Source: Labrys wisconsinensis
Lineage (GTDB): Bacteria > Pseudomonadota > Alphaproteobacteria > Rhizobiales > Labraceae
NCBI RefSeq assembly: GCF_030814995.1
Contig: NZ_JAUSVX010000020.1
Location: 85,660-149,659, forward strand
Length of the DNA: 64,000 nucleotides
Direction: 5' to 3'
Shown here piece after piece: positions 1 through 9,692 of this stretch. Below the pieces are notes generated by a model, which had not been told where the DNA came from, did no database searches, and saw nothing but the letters and a program-made list of their open reading frames with translations. The number at the start of each line of letters is the position of its first letter. Position 1 is the first letter of the stretch. A program made the translations under genes and the position numbers.

Positions 1-2
1 TG

Positions 3-368
3 CTGCTCGGCGCCATGCCGGAGCCCGAGCGCGCGGCGGCGCTGGCCGAGATCCTGGCCGCCGGCGAGGCGGAGGAAACGCCGCCGGCGATCGCGGCGCG
101 CCTCGAGGCGATCGCCGGGCACGGCTTCGAGATGCGCCCCTCCCTGGCGGTGGAGGGCTGCACCAACATCTCCTTGCCGGTGCGCGACCATCGCGGCGAG
201 ACCATCGCCGCCCTGACGGTGCCCTATCTGCCGCAGAAGCATGCCCGTTTCGACCGGGCCAGCGTGCTCGCCTCGACGCGGGCCGCGGCGCTCGACATCT
301 CGCGCGCGCTCGGCGCCTCCGAGGCGACCCTCGCCGGCATCGGCGAGGCGCCCGGCGGCCCGGCGTGA
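3..368 (+). CDS. IclR-family transcriptional regulator, C-terminal part (cut by window edge)
   Basis: The reading frame is open from the left edge and ends in TGA at 366-368, so only about the last 121 residues are seen; the start and the winged-helix DNA-binding domain lie outside the window. The visible part resembles the end of the IclR effector-binding domain: a GHGFEMRPSLAVEGCTN stretch, then a short strand/loop and the sequence AALTVPYLP, where IclR proteins have their last beta strands and ligand-pocket Cys/Asn. It is followed after 44 bases by the sugar-binding protein gene on the same strand, so local control of the importer is a reasonable inference. Family assignment is by pattern only; subfamily and ligand cannot be read. 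Confidence 0.75.
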   Translation: MLGAMPEPERAAALAEILAAGEAEETPPAIAARLEAIAGHGFEMRPSLAVEGCTNISLPVRDHRGETIAALTVPYLPQKHARFDRASVLASTRAAALDISRALGASEATLAGIGEAPGGPA

Positions 369-412
369 GGCCGACAAGATCCCCGAAGAGGGATGCACCT
401 GGGAGGACGACC

Positions 413-1450
413 ATGCCTGTCACCAAGTTCCTGAGCACCGCCGCCGCGCTGGCCGGGTTGCTGCTGCTGCCGGGCCAGGCGCCCGCGGCCGACGCGATGC
501 CCAAGCGCATCGGCTACGTCACCAACTACGCCACGCATGAATGGTACCAGAACGTCATCAAGGGCATGAAGGCGCACGGCAAGGATCTCGGCATCGACGT
601 CGAGGTGCAGGACGCCAATCTCGACATCGCCAAGCAGGTCGCCGCGGCGGAAGACTTCATCGCCAAGGGCGTCGACGTGCTGATCATCACGCCGGTGAAC
701 GAGGAAGGCGTGGTGCCGCTGCTGCGCAAGGCCAAGGCGGCCGGCATCCCGGTGGTGCTGGAGGGCAACCCGGTCAAGGGCATGACCACCATGGTGGCGA
801 TCTGCGACTACGACACCGGCTATGCCGCCGGGGTCGCCGCCGGCGCCTACGCCAAGGACAAGCTCGGCGGCAAGGCGCGGGTGATGAATGTCGGCCTGAA
901 GCTGCTGACCGCGACTCAGCTGCGCTCCATGGGCTTCATGGACGGGATGCACACCGTGCTGCCGGACGCCGTCATGGTCCACGACCTCGACGGCGGCGGC
1001 AATCCGGACCGGGCGCTGGAGGTCTCCTCCGCCGCGCTCGCCCAGAACGGCGACATCAACATCATCTACGGCATCAACGATTCCTCCTCGCTCGGCGGGC
1101 TGCAGGCCTGGAAGGCGGCGGGCAAATCGCAGGACGGGCTGCTCGTGGTCGGCACCGGCGGCGAGGGCCTCGCCTTCATCAACGCCATCGAGAAGGAGCC
1201 GTCCTATCGCATCGAGGCGGCGATGTTCCCGGAGAAGGAGGGCTACACCACCATCGACGCGGCGGTGAAGCTGTTCAACAAGCAGGAGGTGCCCCCGCAC
1301 ATCGTCAGCCCGACCGCGGCGGTGATCGGCGAGGACTGGAAGACGTTCTACGATTACGACGGCAGCACGCGGACGATCAAATGGGACGCGGTCAACGCGC
1401 TGGTGCCGCCGGCCAAATGCATGAAGACCGCGGCCGACCTGAAGAAGTAG
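413..1450 (+). CDS. Sugar ABC transporter periplasmic substrate-binding protein (RbsB type)
   Basis: A 345-residue periplasmic binding protein of the ribose/galactose type (Peripla_BP_4 fold). The ATG at 413 is preceded by GGAGGA at 402-407 and begins a clear Sec signal peptide (Lys, then an Ala/Leu core, likely cleavage after APAADA near residue 28). The mature part starts with KRIGYVTNYATHEW, the usual first beta strand and sugar-contact loop, and later has VDVLIITPVNEEG and the GINDSSSLGG hinge region typical of this family. An in-frame upstream ATG at 365 overlaps the previous gene and lacks a good ribosome site. It is followed by permease, ATPase and second permease genes and presumably delivers substrate to them. 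The ligand is not predictable; a sugar, polyol or cyclitol is likely. Confidence 0.92.
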   Translation: MPVTKFLSTAAALAGLLLLPGQAPAADAMPKRIGYVTNYATHEWYQNVIKGMKAHGKDLGIDVEVQDANLDIAKQVAAAEDFIAKGVDVLIITPVNEEGVVPLLRKAKAAGIPVVLEGNPVKGMTTMVAICDYDTGYAAGVAAGAYAKDKLGGKARVMNVGLKLLTATQLRSMGFMDGMHTVLPDAVMVHDLDGGGNPDRALEVSSAALAQNGDINIIYGINDSSSLGGLQAWKAAGKSQDGLLVVGTGGEGLAFINAIEKEPSYRIEAAMFPEKEGYTTIDAAVKLFNKQEVPPHIVSPTAAVIGEDWKTFYDYDGSTRTIKWDAVNALVPPAKCMKTAADLKK

Positions 1451-1592
1451 GGGCGGAGATGGCCTCCCCAGCCGTCAGGACCCGGCGCCGAACGGCCACG
1501 AGAGCGGCTGTCCTGCGTGGCGTCCGATATCGTCGGGAATGGCTTGGACGACGGTTAGCCACGAACGCGGCGCGGGAGGCCCCACCCTCAAC

Positions 1593-1746
1593 CGTCATGG
1601 GCGGACTTGATCCGCCCATCCCTAGCGAAATCGAATTCGATTTCGCGGGGAACGCGACGGCGGCTGTGTCGGGCAGCCTCTCGGCGGGTGCTCCTCCAAC
1701 GCCTGCGGTGGTCGCGTGGATGGCCGGATCAAGTCCGGCCATGACG
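1593..1746. repeat. Intergenic palindromic repeat: two facing 29-bp copies plus an inner palindrome
   Basis: The 352-bp gap between the binding protein and the first permease holds no convincing gene. It contains CGTCATGGGCGGACTTGATC... (1593-1621) and a near-identical inverted copy (1718-1746); each copy is itself a hairpin (GGGCGGA/TCCGCCC and GGCCGGA/TCCGGCC). Just inside the left copy lies a perfect 22-bp palindrome, 1625-1646 (GCGAAATC/GATTTCGC). The same architecture recurs at 55978-56108, so this is a dispersed element. Lying inside an operon, it may change mRNA stability between the abundant binding protein and the membrane components. Confidence 0.85.
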
Positions 1747-1802
1747 CGCCTTTCTCTGCGACCATTTCACACCTGGGCCGACGCCGTCCGTCGAGTGACG
1801 CC

Positions 1803-2789
1803 ATGACCACCAGCGACATCGCCAAGCCCGCACCGCCACGCCGATGGGCCGCCGCCGTGAACGGTGCGGGCCAGCCGGCGCTGCTCGCCATCCTGGCGGT
1901 GCTGTGCGTGGCGGTGTCGCTGGCGGCGCCGCAGTTCCATTCCGCTGCCAACGTCATCGCCATCCTGCGCCAATGCGCCCTGGTGCTGATCGTCGCCTCG
2001 GGCATGACGCTGCTGGTGATCTCCGCCGAGGTCGATCTCTCCGTCGGCGCCTCGCTCGCCTTCGTCGGCTGCGTCGCCATGGCTGTCCTGAACGCCACCC
2101 ACAGCCTGGCGCTCGGCACGCTGGCGGCGCTCGCCTTCGCCGGCGGGGTCGGGCTGGTCAACGGGCTGATCGTCACCCGGCTTCGGGTCAACTCGCTGAT
2201 CGCCACCATCGGCACGATGATGATGCTGCAGGGCGGCGTCTATCTCTTCACCCGCGAGGCGGTGCAGAACCATCACCAGCTCGCCGCCTTCACCGCGCTC
2301 GGCGCCGGCTATGTCGGGCCGCTGCCGATCCCGGTGCTGATCGCCGCGGCGGTCTTCGCCGTGGCGGCGGTGGCCCTGCGCTTCACCCTGCTCGGGCGCT
2401 ACCTCACCTATGTCGGCGCCAATGCCAGGGCGGTGCGGCTGTCGGGCGTGCGGGCGGAGCGGCTGAAGCTCTTCGCCTTCGTCGTCACCGGCCTGCTCGT
2501 CGGGGTCGCCGGCCTGATCCTGTGCTCGCTGATGAACGCGGGCCAGCCGACCGCCGGACGCGGCTTCGAGCTCACGGTGATCGCCGCGGTGATCCTCGGC
2601 GGCACCAGCCTTGCCGGCGGGCGCGGCTCGCTGTTCGGCACGCTCCTCGGCGTGCTGGTGCTGAAGGTGATCGACAACGGCATCATCATCCTGGGCTGGA
2701 ACCAGGACCTGCAGATGGTGGTGCCGGGGGTGGTGATCATCCTGGTGACCTGGCTCGACATCCTCAGGACGAAGAGCCATGGCCGCTGA
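1803..2789 (+). CDS. Sugar ABC transporter permease 1 (RbsC type)
   Basis: A 328-residue inner-membrane permease of the ribose/galactose/AI-2 class (BPD_transp_2). Many hydrophobic segments run from about residue 20 to the end; diagnostic pieces are the ISAEVDLSVGASLAF turn near residue 75, NSLIATIGTMMMLQGGVYLF in the middle, and LTVIAAVILGGTSLAGGRGS near the C-terminus, the last being the region that docks on the ATPase. The ATG at 1803 was chosen because the longer upstream frame runs through the palindromic repeat. The ATPase gene starts 11 bases before its stop. A second, distinct permease lies beyond the ATPase, so the channel is probably a heterodimer like RhaP/RhaQ or LsrC/LsrD. Confidence 0.92.
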   Translation: MTTSDIAKPAPPRRWAAAVNGAGQPALLAILAVLCVAVSLAAPQFHSAANVIAILRQCALVLIVASGMTLLVISAEVDLSVGASLAFVGCVAMAVLNATHSLALGTLAALAFAGGVGLVNGLIVTRLRVNSLIATIGTMMMLQGGVYLFTREAVQNHHQLAAFTALGAGYVGPLPIPVLIAAAVFAVAAVALRFTLLGRYLTYVGANARAVRLSGVRAERLKLFAFVVTGLLVGVAGLILCSLMNAGQPTAGRGFELTVIAAVILGGTSLAGGRGSLFGTLLGVLVLKVIDNGIIILGWNQDLQMVVPGVVIILVTWLDILRTKSHGR

Positions 2790-4287
2790 CACCCTGCAGG
2801 CCGTCGCGCCCGCCCTGGAGATGCGCGGCATCGGCAAGCGCTTCCCCGGCGTGCTGGCGCTGGAGAACGTCGACCTGACGCTCGAGCCCGGCAAGGTCCA
2901 TGCCCTGATGGGCGAGAACGGCGCCGGCAAGTCGACGCTGATCAAGATCATGGCCGGGGTCTACGGCAAGGACGCCGGCTCGATCCGCATCGACGGGCGC
3001 GAGGCCGAGATCCGCACCCCGCGCGACAGCCTCAGCCAGGGCATCAAGGTGGTGTTCCAGGAGATCGCGCTGATCGCCGAGTTCACCGTGGCCGAGAACA
3101 TCTTCCTGGAGGGCTATCCGACAAATCGGGCCGGCTCGATCGACTGGAAGGCGCTGCGGGCCGAGGCCGCCGCCCTGTTCCGCCGCATCGGCTTCAATGT
3201 CGACCCCGCCGCGCGCACCGGCTCCCTGCCGGTCAGCCAGCAGCAGATGGTGGAGATCGCCCGCGCCCTCGCCCACGAGGCGCGGGTGGTGGTGATGGAC
3301 GAGCCGACCTCCTCGCTCACCCCGCACGAGGTGTCGCTGCTGTTCGCGGTGATCCGCCGCCTGACCGGCCTCGGCATCGCCGTGGTCTATGTCAGCCACA
3401 AGCTCGACGAGGTGTTCGAGATCGCCGACACCGTCACGGTGCTGCGCGACGGCCGGCACATCTCGACCCGGCCGATCGGCGAGCACACCCACGACACGCT
3501 GATCCAGGACATGATCGGCCGGCGCATCGATACGCTGTTCCCGCGCGCCCGCGGCCCGGCCGGCAGCAGGGCGGCGCTCTCGGTCGAGGGGCTCTCGACG
3601 GCGGCCAAGCTCCGGAACGTCTCCTTCGAGGCGCGGGCCGGCGAGGTGCTCGGCTTCTTCGGGCTGATGGGGGCGGGGCGCACCGAGCTCGCCAAGGCGA
3701 TCGTCGGCTACGACCCGATCGTCGCCGGCACGATCCGGGTGGACGGCGTGCCGCTGCGACCGCACGACACCAGCACCGGCGTCGGGCTCGGCATCGGCCT
3801 GCTCACCGAGGACCGCAAGAGCGAGGGCCTGATGGGCGAGCTCGCCGTCTCCCGCAACATGAGCCTCGCCGCCCTGCCGCGCTTCGCCCGCGCCGGCTTC
3901 GTCGACGAGGGCGCCGAGCGCGGCGCCGTGCAGGCCTTCGTCGACCGCTTCCGCGTCAAGACGCCGAGTCTCCGCCAGCCGATCAAGAGCCTGTCCGGCG
4001 GCAACCAGCAGAAGGTGCTGCTCGCCCGCTGGCTGATGCGCGGGCTCAAGGTGATCGTGGTCGACGAGCCGACCCGCGGCATCGACGTCGGCGCCAAGGC
4101 CGAGATCTTCGCGCTCATCGACCGGCTGGCCGGGGAGGGGCTGGCGGTGGTGATGATGACCTCGGAAATGCCGGAGCTGCTCGGGCTGTCGGACCGCATC
4201 GCGGTGATGGCCGGGGGGCGGATTACCGCCACTTTCGCGCGGGACGAGGCGACCCAGGAGAGGATCCTCAATGCCGCGATTGGTTGA
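2779..4287 (+). CDS. Sugar ABC transporter ATPase with two ABC domains (RbsA/MglA type)
   Basis: A 502-residue cytoplasmic ATPase with two fused nucleotide-binding domains, the standard length for RbsA, XylG and MglA. Domain 1 has Walker A GENGAGKST near residue 45, a signature region written as SQQQMVEIARALAHE rather than LSGGQ, and Walker B VVVMDEPTSSLT. Domain 2 has the degenerate Walker A GLMGAGRTE typical of this family, a good signature LSGGNQQKVLLARW near residue 407 and VIVVDEPTRGIDVG. The ATG at 2779 lies inside the end of permease 1 (11-bp overlap), which implies translational coupling. It powers import through the two permeases flanking it. Confidence 0.95.
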   Translation: MAADTLQAVAPALEMRGIGKRFPGVLALENVDLTLEPGKVHALMGENGAGKSTLIKIMAGVYGKDAGSIRIDGREAEIRTPRDSLSQGIKVVFQEIALIAEFTVAENIFLEGYPTNRAGSIDWKALRAEAAALFRRIGFNVDPAARTGSLPVSQQQMVEIARALAHEARVVVMDEPTSSLTPHEVSLLFAVIRRLTGLGIAVVYVSHKLDEVFEIADTVTVLRDGRHISTRPIGEHTHDTLIQDMIGRRIDTLFPRARGPAGSRAALSVEGLSTAAKLRNVSFEARAGEVLGFFGLMGAGRTELAKAIVGYDPIVAGTIRVDGVPLRPHDTSTGVGLGIGLLTEDRKSEGLMGELAVSRNMSLAALPRFARAGFVDEGAERGAVQAFVDRFRVKTPSLRQPIKSLSGGNQQKVLLARWLMRGLKVIVVDEPTRGIDVGAKAEIFALIDRLAGEGLAVVMMTSEMPELLGLSDRIAVMAGGRITATFARDEATQERILNAAIG

Positions 4288-4330
4288 GATGGGTGCACGG
4301 ACCGAATGCGGCCGGCGCGACGCTAGCCAT

Positions 4331-4436
4331 TCCCCTCCCCCTTGTGGGGAGGGGCCAGGGGTGGGGGTCCATCAGGACAACGCGTGCCCTATGACATCGA
4401 CCCCCACCCTATATCCCTCCCCACAAGGGGGAGGGA
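4331..4436. repeat. G/C-rich inverted repeat between ATPase and second permease
   Basis: Two facing copies of a motif built on CCCTCCCCCTTGTGGGGAGG lie at about 4331-4368 and 4400-4436, followed inward by GGGTGGGGGT. Each copy is a small hairpin, and the two pair with each other into a long stem. The stretch splits an otherwise tight importer operon and carries no gene. Elements of this look are scattered in many alphaproteobacterial genomes; function is unknown. Confidence 0.8.
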
Positions 4437-4485
4437 AGACGGAGGCGTCGAGCCCCGTTCTCCTCCGTTGCGTCTCGCCCCGCCC

Positions 4486-5472
4486 ATGACCACCACCGCC
4501 GCCCACCCCACCGCCTCGCTCCTCACCCGGCTCATGCAGCGCCAGGAGGTGGCGCTCCTGATCTGCCTCCTCGCCGTCATGGCCTTCTTCTCCGTCACGG
4601 CGGAGAATTTCCTCAGCGTTCGCAACGTCACCAACGTGCTCGGCCAGGCCTCGCTGGCGCTGATCGCCGGCATCGGCTGCGCCATCGTCTTCATCGGCGG
4701 CGAGGTCGACATCTCGATCGGCTCGCTGGTGGCGGCGATCGCCCTGCCGCTGATCACCATCATGAACGCCACCAACTCGCTGGCGCTGGGCCTCGCCGGG
4801 GCCCTGGCGCTCGGCCTCGCCATCGGGGCGGTGAACGGCTGGCTCGCCGCCTATGCCGGCATCAACTCGCTGATCGTCACGCTCGGCACCATGTTCATCC
4901 TGCGCGGCGGCGTCTATCTCTACACCGGCCAGCGGGCGATCCCGGACGATGCCCAGCTCGACAGCTTCATCGCCCTCAGCGACGGCCGCCTGTTCGACAC
5001 CATCCCCTATGCCGCGGTCATCGCGCTGATCCTGCTCGCCGTCTTCGCCTATGTCATGCGCCACCGCCCCTTCGGCCGGCAGGTCTATGCCGTCGGCGGC
5101 AATCCGGAGGTGGCGCGGCTTGCCGGCTACGACGTCCGGCGGGTGAAATTCGCCTGCTTCCTGATCAGCGCGCTGCTGGCCACGGTGTCCGGCGTGATCC
5201 TCGCCGCCTTCGTCGGCTCGGCGCAGCACACCGCCGGCATGAATTTCGAGTTCCAGGTGGTGGCCGCCACCGTGCTCGGCGGGGTGAGCCTGGCGGGGGG
5301 CATCGGCAGCCTCGGCGGCATGGCGCTCGGCGTGCTGATCCTGCAGTTCCTGTCGAACGGCCTGCGCGGCATGAACCTGCCGACGGAGTGGCAACTGGTG
5401 ATCACCGGCGTCATCATCGTCGCTGCCGTCGCCTTCGACGAGATGAAGCGGCGCCGGCGCCTGGGATCGTGA
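4486..5472 (+). CDS. Sugar ABC transporter permease 2 (RbsC type)
   Basis: A 328-residue permease paralogous to permease 1 and of equal length: GGEVDISIGSLVAAI, INSLIVTLGTMFILRGG and VVAATVLGGVSLAGG align with the corresponding segments of the first. About 8-10 membrane segments can be traced; the C-terminus MKRRRRLGS is strongly basic and probably cytoplasmic. The ATG at 4486 is the first after the inverted repeat; the frame stays open upstream, but that part is low-complexity and runs through the repeat. With permease 1 and the double ATPase it would form an ABC importer with a heterodimeric membrane part. The dehydrogenase gene follows 32 bases later. Confidence 0.92.
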   Translation: MTTTAAHPTASLLTRLMQRQEVALLICLLAVMAFFSVTAENFLSVRNVTNVLGQASLALIAGIGCAIVFIGGEVDISIGSLVAAIALPLITIMNATNSLALGLAGALALGLAIGAVNGWLAAYAGINSLIVTLGTMFILRGGVYLYTGQRAIPDDAQLDSFIALSDGRLFDTIPYAAVIALILLAVFAYVMRHRPFGRQVYAVGGNPEVARLAGYDVRRVKFACFLISALLATVSGVILAAFVGSAQHTAGMNFEFQVVAATVLGGVSLAGGIGSLGGMALGVLILQFLSNGLRGMNLPTEWQLVITGVIIVAAVAFDEMKRRRRLGS

Positions 5473-5504
5473 GAGGCCGCGGCGCGGCCGGGGAGAAGGA
5501 CACC

Positions 5505-6290
5505 ATGGGACGCCTGCAAGGCAAGACCGCCGTGATCACCGGCGCCGCCGAGGGCATCGGCCACGCCATCGCCGGGGCCATGGCCCGCGAGGGCGCGCAT
5601 GTCTTCGTCGCCGACATCGCCGACGCCAAGGGCGAGGCCGTGGTGGCTGCGCTGAGGCAGGCCGGGCTCGCCGCAACCTACGTGCATTGCGACGTCACCA
5701 GCGATGCCGACATATCAGCCCTGATCGCCGCGGCAATGGCGGCGACCGGGCGCCTCGACGTGCTGGTCAACAATGCCGCGATCGCCATCGGCGGCATGCC
5801 GGTGACGGAGATGACCGACGAGCAATGGCACCGCCTGATTGCGGTCAACCTCACCAGCGTGTTCCGCGGCTGCAAGCACGCCCTGCCGCACATGATCGCG
5901 CGGAGGGCGGGCTCGATCATCAACATGGCTTCGGCCCAGGGCCATGTCGGCCTCGACGGCTGGACCGCCTATGCCGGGGCCAAGGGCGCGGTGATGGCGA
6001 TGACCCGGCAGATGGCGGTGGAGTTCGGCCGGCATGGCGTGCGCGTCAACTCGATCTCGCCCGGCACCATCAACACGCCGATGAACGACAAGCTGGTGGC
6101 CGAGCTCGGCGGCAAGCTGATGCAGGCCTGGGTGACCATGCATCCGATCGGCCGGATCGGCGAGCCGGCCGAGGTGGCGGAGGCGGCAGTCTACCTCGCC
6201 AGCGATGCGGCCGGCTTCACCACCGGCATCGACCTGCGCGTCGACGGCGGCCTGACCGCGGCGCCGCGCTATGTGCCCGACCTGCTGTGA
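5505..6290 (+). CDS. SDR-family NAD(P)-dependent oxidoreductase
   Basis: A 261-residue classical short-chain dehydrogenase. The Rossmann motif TGAAEGIGHA is at residues 12-21, the NNAAIA motif near 90, and the catalytic set is complete: Ser in NMASAQGHVG, then YAGAKGA with the Tyr-x-x-x-Lys pair. The C-terminal PGTINTPMN and VDGGLTA segments are typical. The acidic end of the second strand (VFVADIADAK) favours NAD(H). The ATG at 5505 has GGGGAGAAGG about ten bases upstream. Its position after a sugar importer suggests oxidation of the imported polyol or sugar, but the substrate cannot be read. Confidence 0.92.
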   Translation: MGRLQGKTAVITGAAEGIGHAIAGAMAREGAHVFVADIADAKGEAVVAALRQAGLAATYVHCDVTSDADISALIAAAMAATGRLDVLVNNAAIAIGGMPVTEMTDEQWHRLIAVNLTSVFRGCKHALPHMIARRAGSIINMASAQGHVGLDGWTAYAGAKGAVMAMTRQMAVEFGRHGVRVNSISPGTINTPMNDKLVAELGGKLMQAWVTMHPIGRIGEPAEVAEAAVYLASDAAGFTTGIDLRVDGGLTAAPRYVPDLL

Positions 6291-6329
6291 GCCGGGCCGC
6301 TCCTTCCCCAGTGATCTCGTGAGACCGTC

Positions 6330-7534
6330 ATGACCAAGGCCCTCGAAGGCGTCACCATCCTCGACTTCAGCCATCTCCTGCAGGGGCCGTTCGCCACCCA
6401 GCTGCTCGGCGACATGGGCGCCGACGTGATCAAGATCGAGCGGGCCGGCGCCGGCGACATGTTCCGCGGCATGACCTTCTTCGCCAAATGGGTCGGCGGC
6501 TCGCAGAGCCCCAACTTCCTGGCCTGGAACCGTAACAAGCGCTCCATCGCCCTCAACCTCAAGAGCCGCAAGGTGCACGCCATCATCATGGCGATGGCCA
6601 GGACCGCCGACGTGGTGGTGCAGAACTTCCGGCCCGGCGTGCTGGCGCGGCTCGGCTATGGCTACGAGGATTTCCGCGCCGTCAATCCGCGCATCATCTA
6701 TTGCTCGGGCTCCGGCTATGGCGAGGACGGGCCCTATGTCGACCGGCCGGGCCAGGACATGCTGATCCAGGGCCTCGCCGGCCTGATCGCCAACACGGGG
6801 CGCGGCGACCAGCCGCCGGTGCCGGCGGGCGCCGGGCTCGCCGACCAGATCGGCGCCATGAACATGGTCTACGGCATCCTCTCCGCCCTCTACGCCCGCG
6901 AGCGCACCGGCCGGGGCCAGAAGATCGAGGTGAACCTCCTCGCCGGCATGCTGGCGCATCTCAACCAGGAATATGTGGCGGTGCTCAATCTCGGCGAGGA
7001 CTTCGTCCGGCCGCGCTCCGGCATCGGCCATCCCGGCATGCAGGCGCCGTTCGGCATCTACGAGGCCGCGGACGGCGGCCATGTCTCGATCGCCATGAGC
7101 CCGTTCCGGACGCTGTACGAGGTCCTGGAGGCGCCGCATCTGGCGCCCTATGACGACCTCGCCACCCTGTTCGACAAGCGCGACGAGGTCTGGGAGAAGG
7201 TCAATGCCGAGACCCGCCGGTTCGGCACGCAGGACCTCCTCGCCCGCCTGCTCGGCGCCGACATCTGGTGCGCCGAGGTGAAGGACATCCGCCGCGCGGC
7301 GGAGGATCCGCAGGTCATCCACATGGGCATGATCGCCAGCTACGAGCATCCCAAGGCCGGCACCGTGCGCGTCGTCGCCCCGGCGGTCAGGATGAGCGAG
7401 ACGCCGGCGAGCATCGACCGGCCGGCACCGCTGGTCGGCCAGCACGGCCGCGAGATCCTGGCGCACTATGGCGTGCCCGCCGCCGAGATCGAAGCGCTGG
7501 AAGCGGCCGGCGACATGACGGTCGAGGAGGCGTG

Positions 7535-7535
<1 letters not shown>
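6330..7535 (+). CDS. Family III (CaiB/BaiF) CoA-transferase
   Basis: A 401-residue CoA-transferase of the formyl-CoA transferase / CaiB / BaiF family, which moves CoA between carboxylic acids through an aspartyl-CoA thioester. The N-terminus LEGVTILDFSHLLQGPFATQ and GDMGADVIKIER are hallmark segments; VDRPGQDMLIQGLAG holds the expected catalytic Asp at about residue 143. Length is normal. The start has no strong ribosome site but follows the SDR gene by 39 bases; the hydratase start overlaps its stop (TGATG), so the two are probably co-translated. It implies that this pathway activates an organic acid as a CoA ester after transport and oxidation. Confidence 0.93.
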
Positions 7536-8331
<796 letters not shown>

Positions 8332-8335
<4 letters not shown>

Positions 8336-9363
8336 GCGGCACGACCGTCGGGGTAGGCGAGGATTATCGGGGCCTCGGCTGGGCGCACGGTGCGCTGACC
8401 GTGCAGCGGCTCGGGGCGATGCTGGCGCCCATCACCTTCCTCCTGCCGGGCGGCCGCCAGGTCTCGCCGATGCATGTCGCGCCCTGGGCGGGCGAACGCG
8501 GCACCGAGGCGCTGCCGGGCATCCTGCGCCGGCTGCGCGGCGACTGGCCGGGCGTGCCCTTCGGCTACACCGTGCCGATGGACGGCATGCCGCCGGACTG
8601 GGCCAAGGCGGCGAGGCCCGCCGACCCAGGCGAGGCGGTGCACGGCTATTGCTCGAACCACGACTGGCAATGGCAGGCGACGGACGGGCGCTCGCTGCAC
8701 CTCTTCGTCAACTATCCCATGCCGAGCCCGGTCCGCCGGCTCGAGCGCATCATCACGCCCGACCCCCAGGCGCCGGCGGTCGACGTCGAGCTGAAGATCC
8801 TGGTGCGCCGGCGCTGCCGCATGCCGATCGGCCTGCATCCGGTGTTCCGCCTGCCGGCCGCGCCCGGCGCAGCGCGGCTCGAGCTCGGCCGCTTCGCCGA
8901 GGGGCGCACCTATCCCGGCACGCTGGAGCCCGGGGCGGCGATCTTCGCCAGCGACACGCGCTTCGCCGACCTTGCCGCCGTGCCGGGTCGGAGCGGCTCC
9001 GCGGTGGACGCCTCGCGCCTGCCGCTGGCCGGGGACGTCGAGGAGCTTCTGCAGATCGAGGGGCTGGCCGGCACGGCGGCGCTCGCCAACCAGTCCGAGG
9101 GCTACCGGGTCCGCCTCACCTGGCAGAAGGAGCATTTCCCCAGCCTGCTCCTGTGGATCAGCAATCGCGGCCGCCGCCAGGCGCCCTGGAACGGCCGGCA
9201 CGTGGCGCTGGGCATCGAGCCGGTGTGCTCGCCCTTCGGCCTCGGTCCGGCCACGGCCGCCGGCGACAATCCCCTGGCCCGGGCAGGCGTGCCGACGGCG
9301 CGGGATTTCGAGCTCAACCCGAATTTCGTGACGCGCTACCGCATCGAAGCCGAGCCGATCTAG
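8332..9363 (+). CDS. Aldose 1-epimerase-like (galactose mutarotase fold) protein
   Basis: A 343-residue protein with features of the galactose-mutarotase-like beta-sandwich fold: repeated short hydrophobic strands, an IGLHPVFRLP segment with the probable catalytic His, and VALGIEPVCSPFGLG with the probable catalytic Glu near the C-terminus, in the order expected for the family. It also has a GYCSNHDWQW segment where the first active-site His would be. Start at 8332 overlaps the hydratase stop (ATGA). Its stop TAG (9361-9363) is part of the CTAG that borders a MITE-like element, so the C-terminus may lie exactly at an insertion site. It may be a sugar-acid mutarotase or an enzyme using that fold; exact role is unknown. 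Confidence 0.75.
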
Positions 9364-9689
9364 GGCGTGTGGACACTTATGGTTTGGGCAGGACGCGAGC
9401 GATTTTGGCCGAGGAGAAGGAGCGCAGGCGACAAGCCGCTTTGCGGCTTGCGCCGAGGACGCAAGCCTCATGGCTTGCTACGTCGGACACAAGCCGCTTT
9501 GCGGCTTGTTCCTGACGCGACGCGCTCATCGGCCAAAATCGCCGCGCCGCTTCGCGGTGAGGTGAAAAATGGCCCCCTGCAGCGTCGCGTCGCTGGTCGA
9601 TACCCCTGGTATCGCCTGCGCAACGCTCCTCCCATGGGGCCATTTTTGACCTCATCCTGCTCCAAACCATAAGTGTCCACACGCCCTAG
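9360..9689. mobile_element. MITE-like element, 322 bp, with long terminal inverted repeats and CTAG borders
   Basis: The ends are perfect inverted repeats: 9360-9387 and 9662-9689 (28 bp, CTAGGGCGTGTGGACACTTA...). Weaker complementarity continues inward for about 25 bp more. If CTAG (9360-9363 and 9686-9689) is the duplicated target, the element proper is 9364-9685. Inside are two copies of CAAGCCGCTTTGCGGCTTG (about 9430 and 9489) and a pair AAAAATGGCCCC / GGGGCCATTTTT, so the whole piece could fold into one branched hairpin. Open frames exist but look like repeat readings; no transposase is encoded. It sits between two genes that otherwise read as one operon. Non-autonomous transposable element is the best fit. 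Confidence 0.75.
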
Positions 9690-9692
9690 GCC

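Noticed and set aside
1451..1802. Possible gene in the gap after the first binding protein
   Set aside because: Open frames exist on both strands but cross the palindromic repeat and have no ribosome site or family resemblance.
5715..7466. 583-codon minus-strand frame opposite the SDR and CoA-transferase genes
   Set aside because: Product is rich in His/Arg/Asp/Ala without domain features, as expected for the antisense frame of a GC-rich gene; both plus-strand genes have full family motifs.
9367..9682. Two 101-codon frames on opposite strands inside the MITE-like element, both starting MWTLMVW
   Set aside because: The shared start is simply the terminal inverted repeat read on each strand; no transposase or other motif follows.
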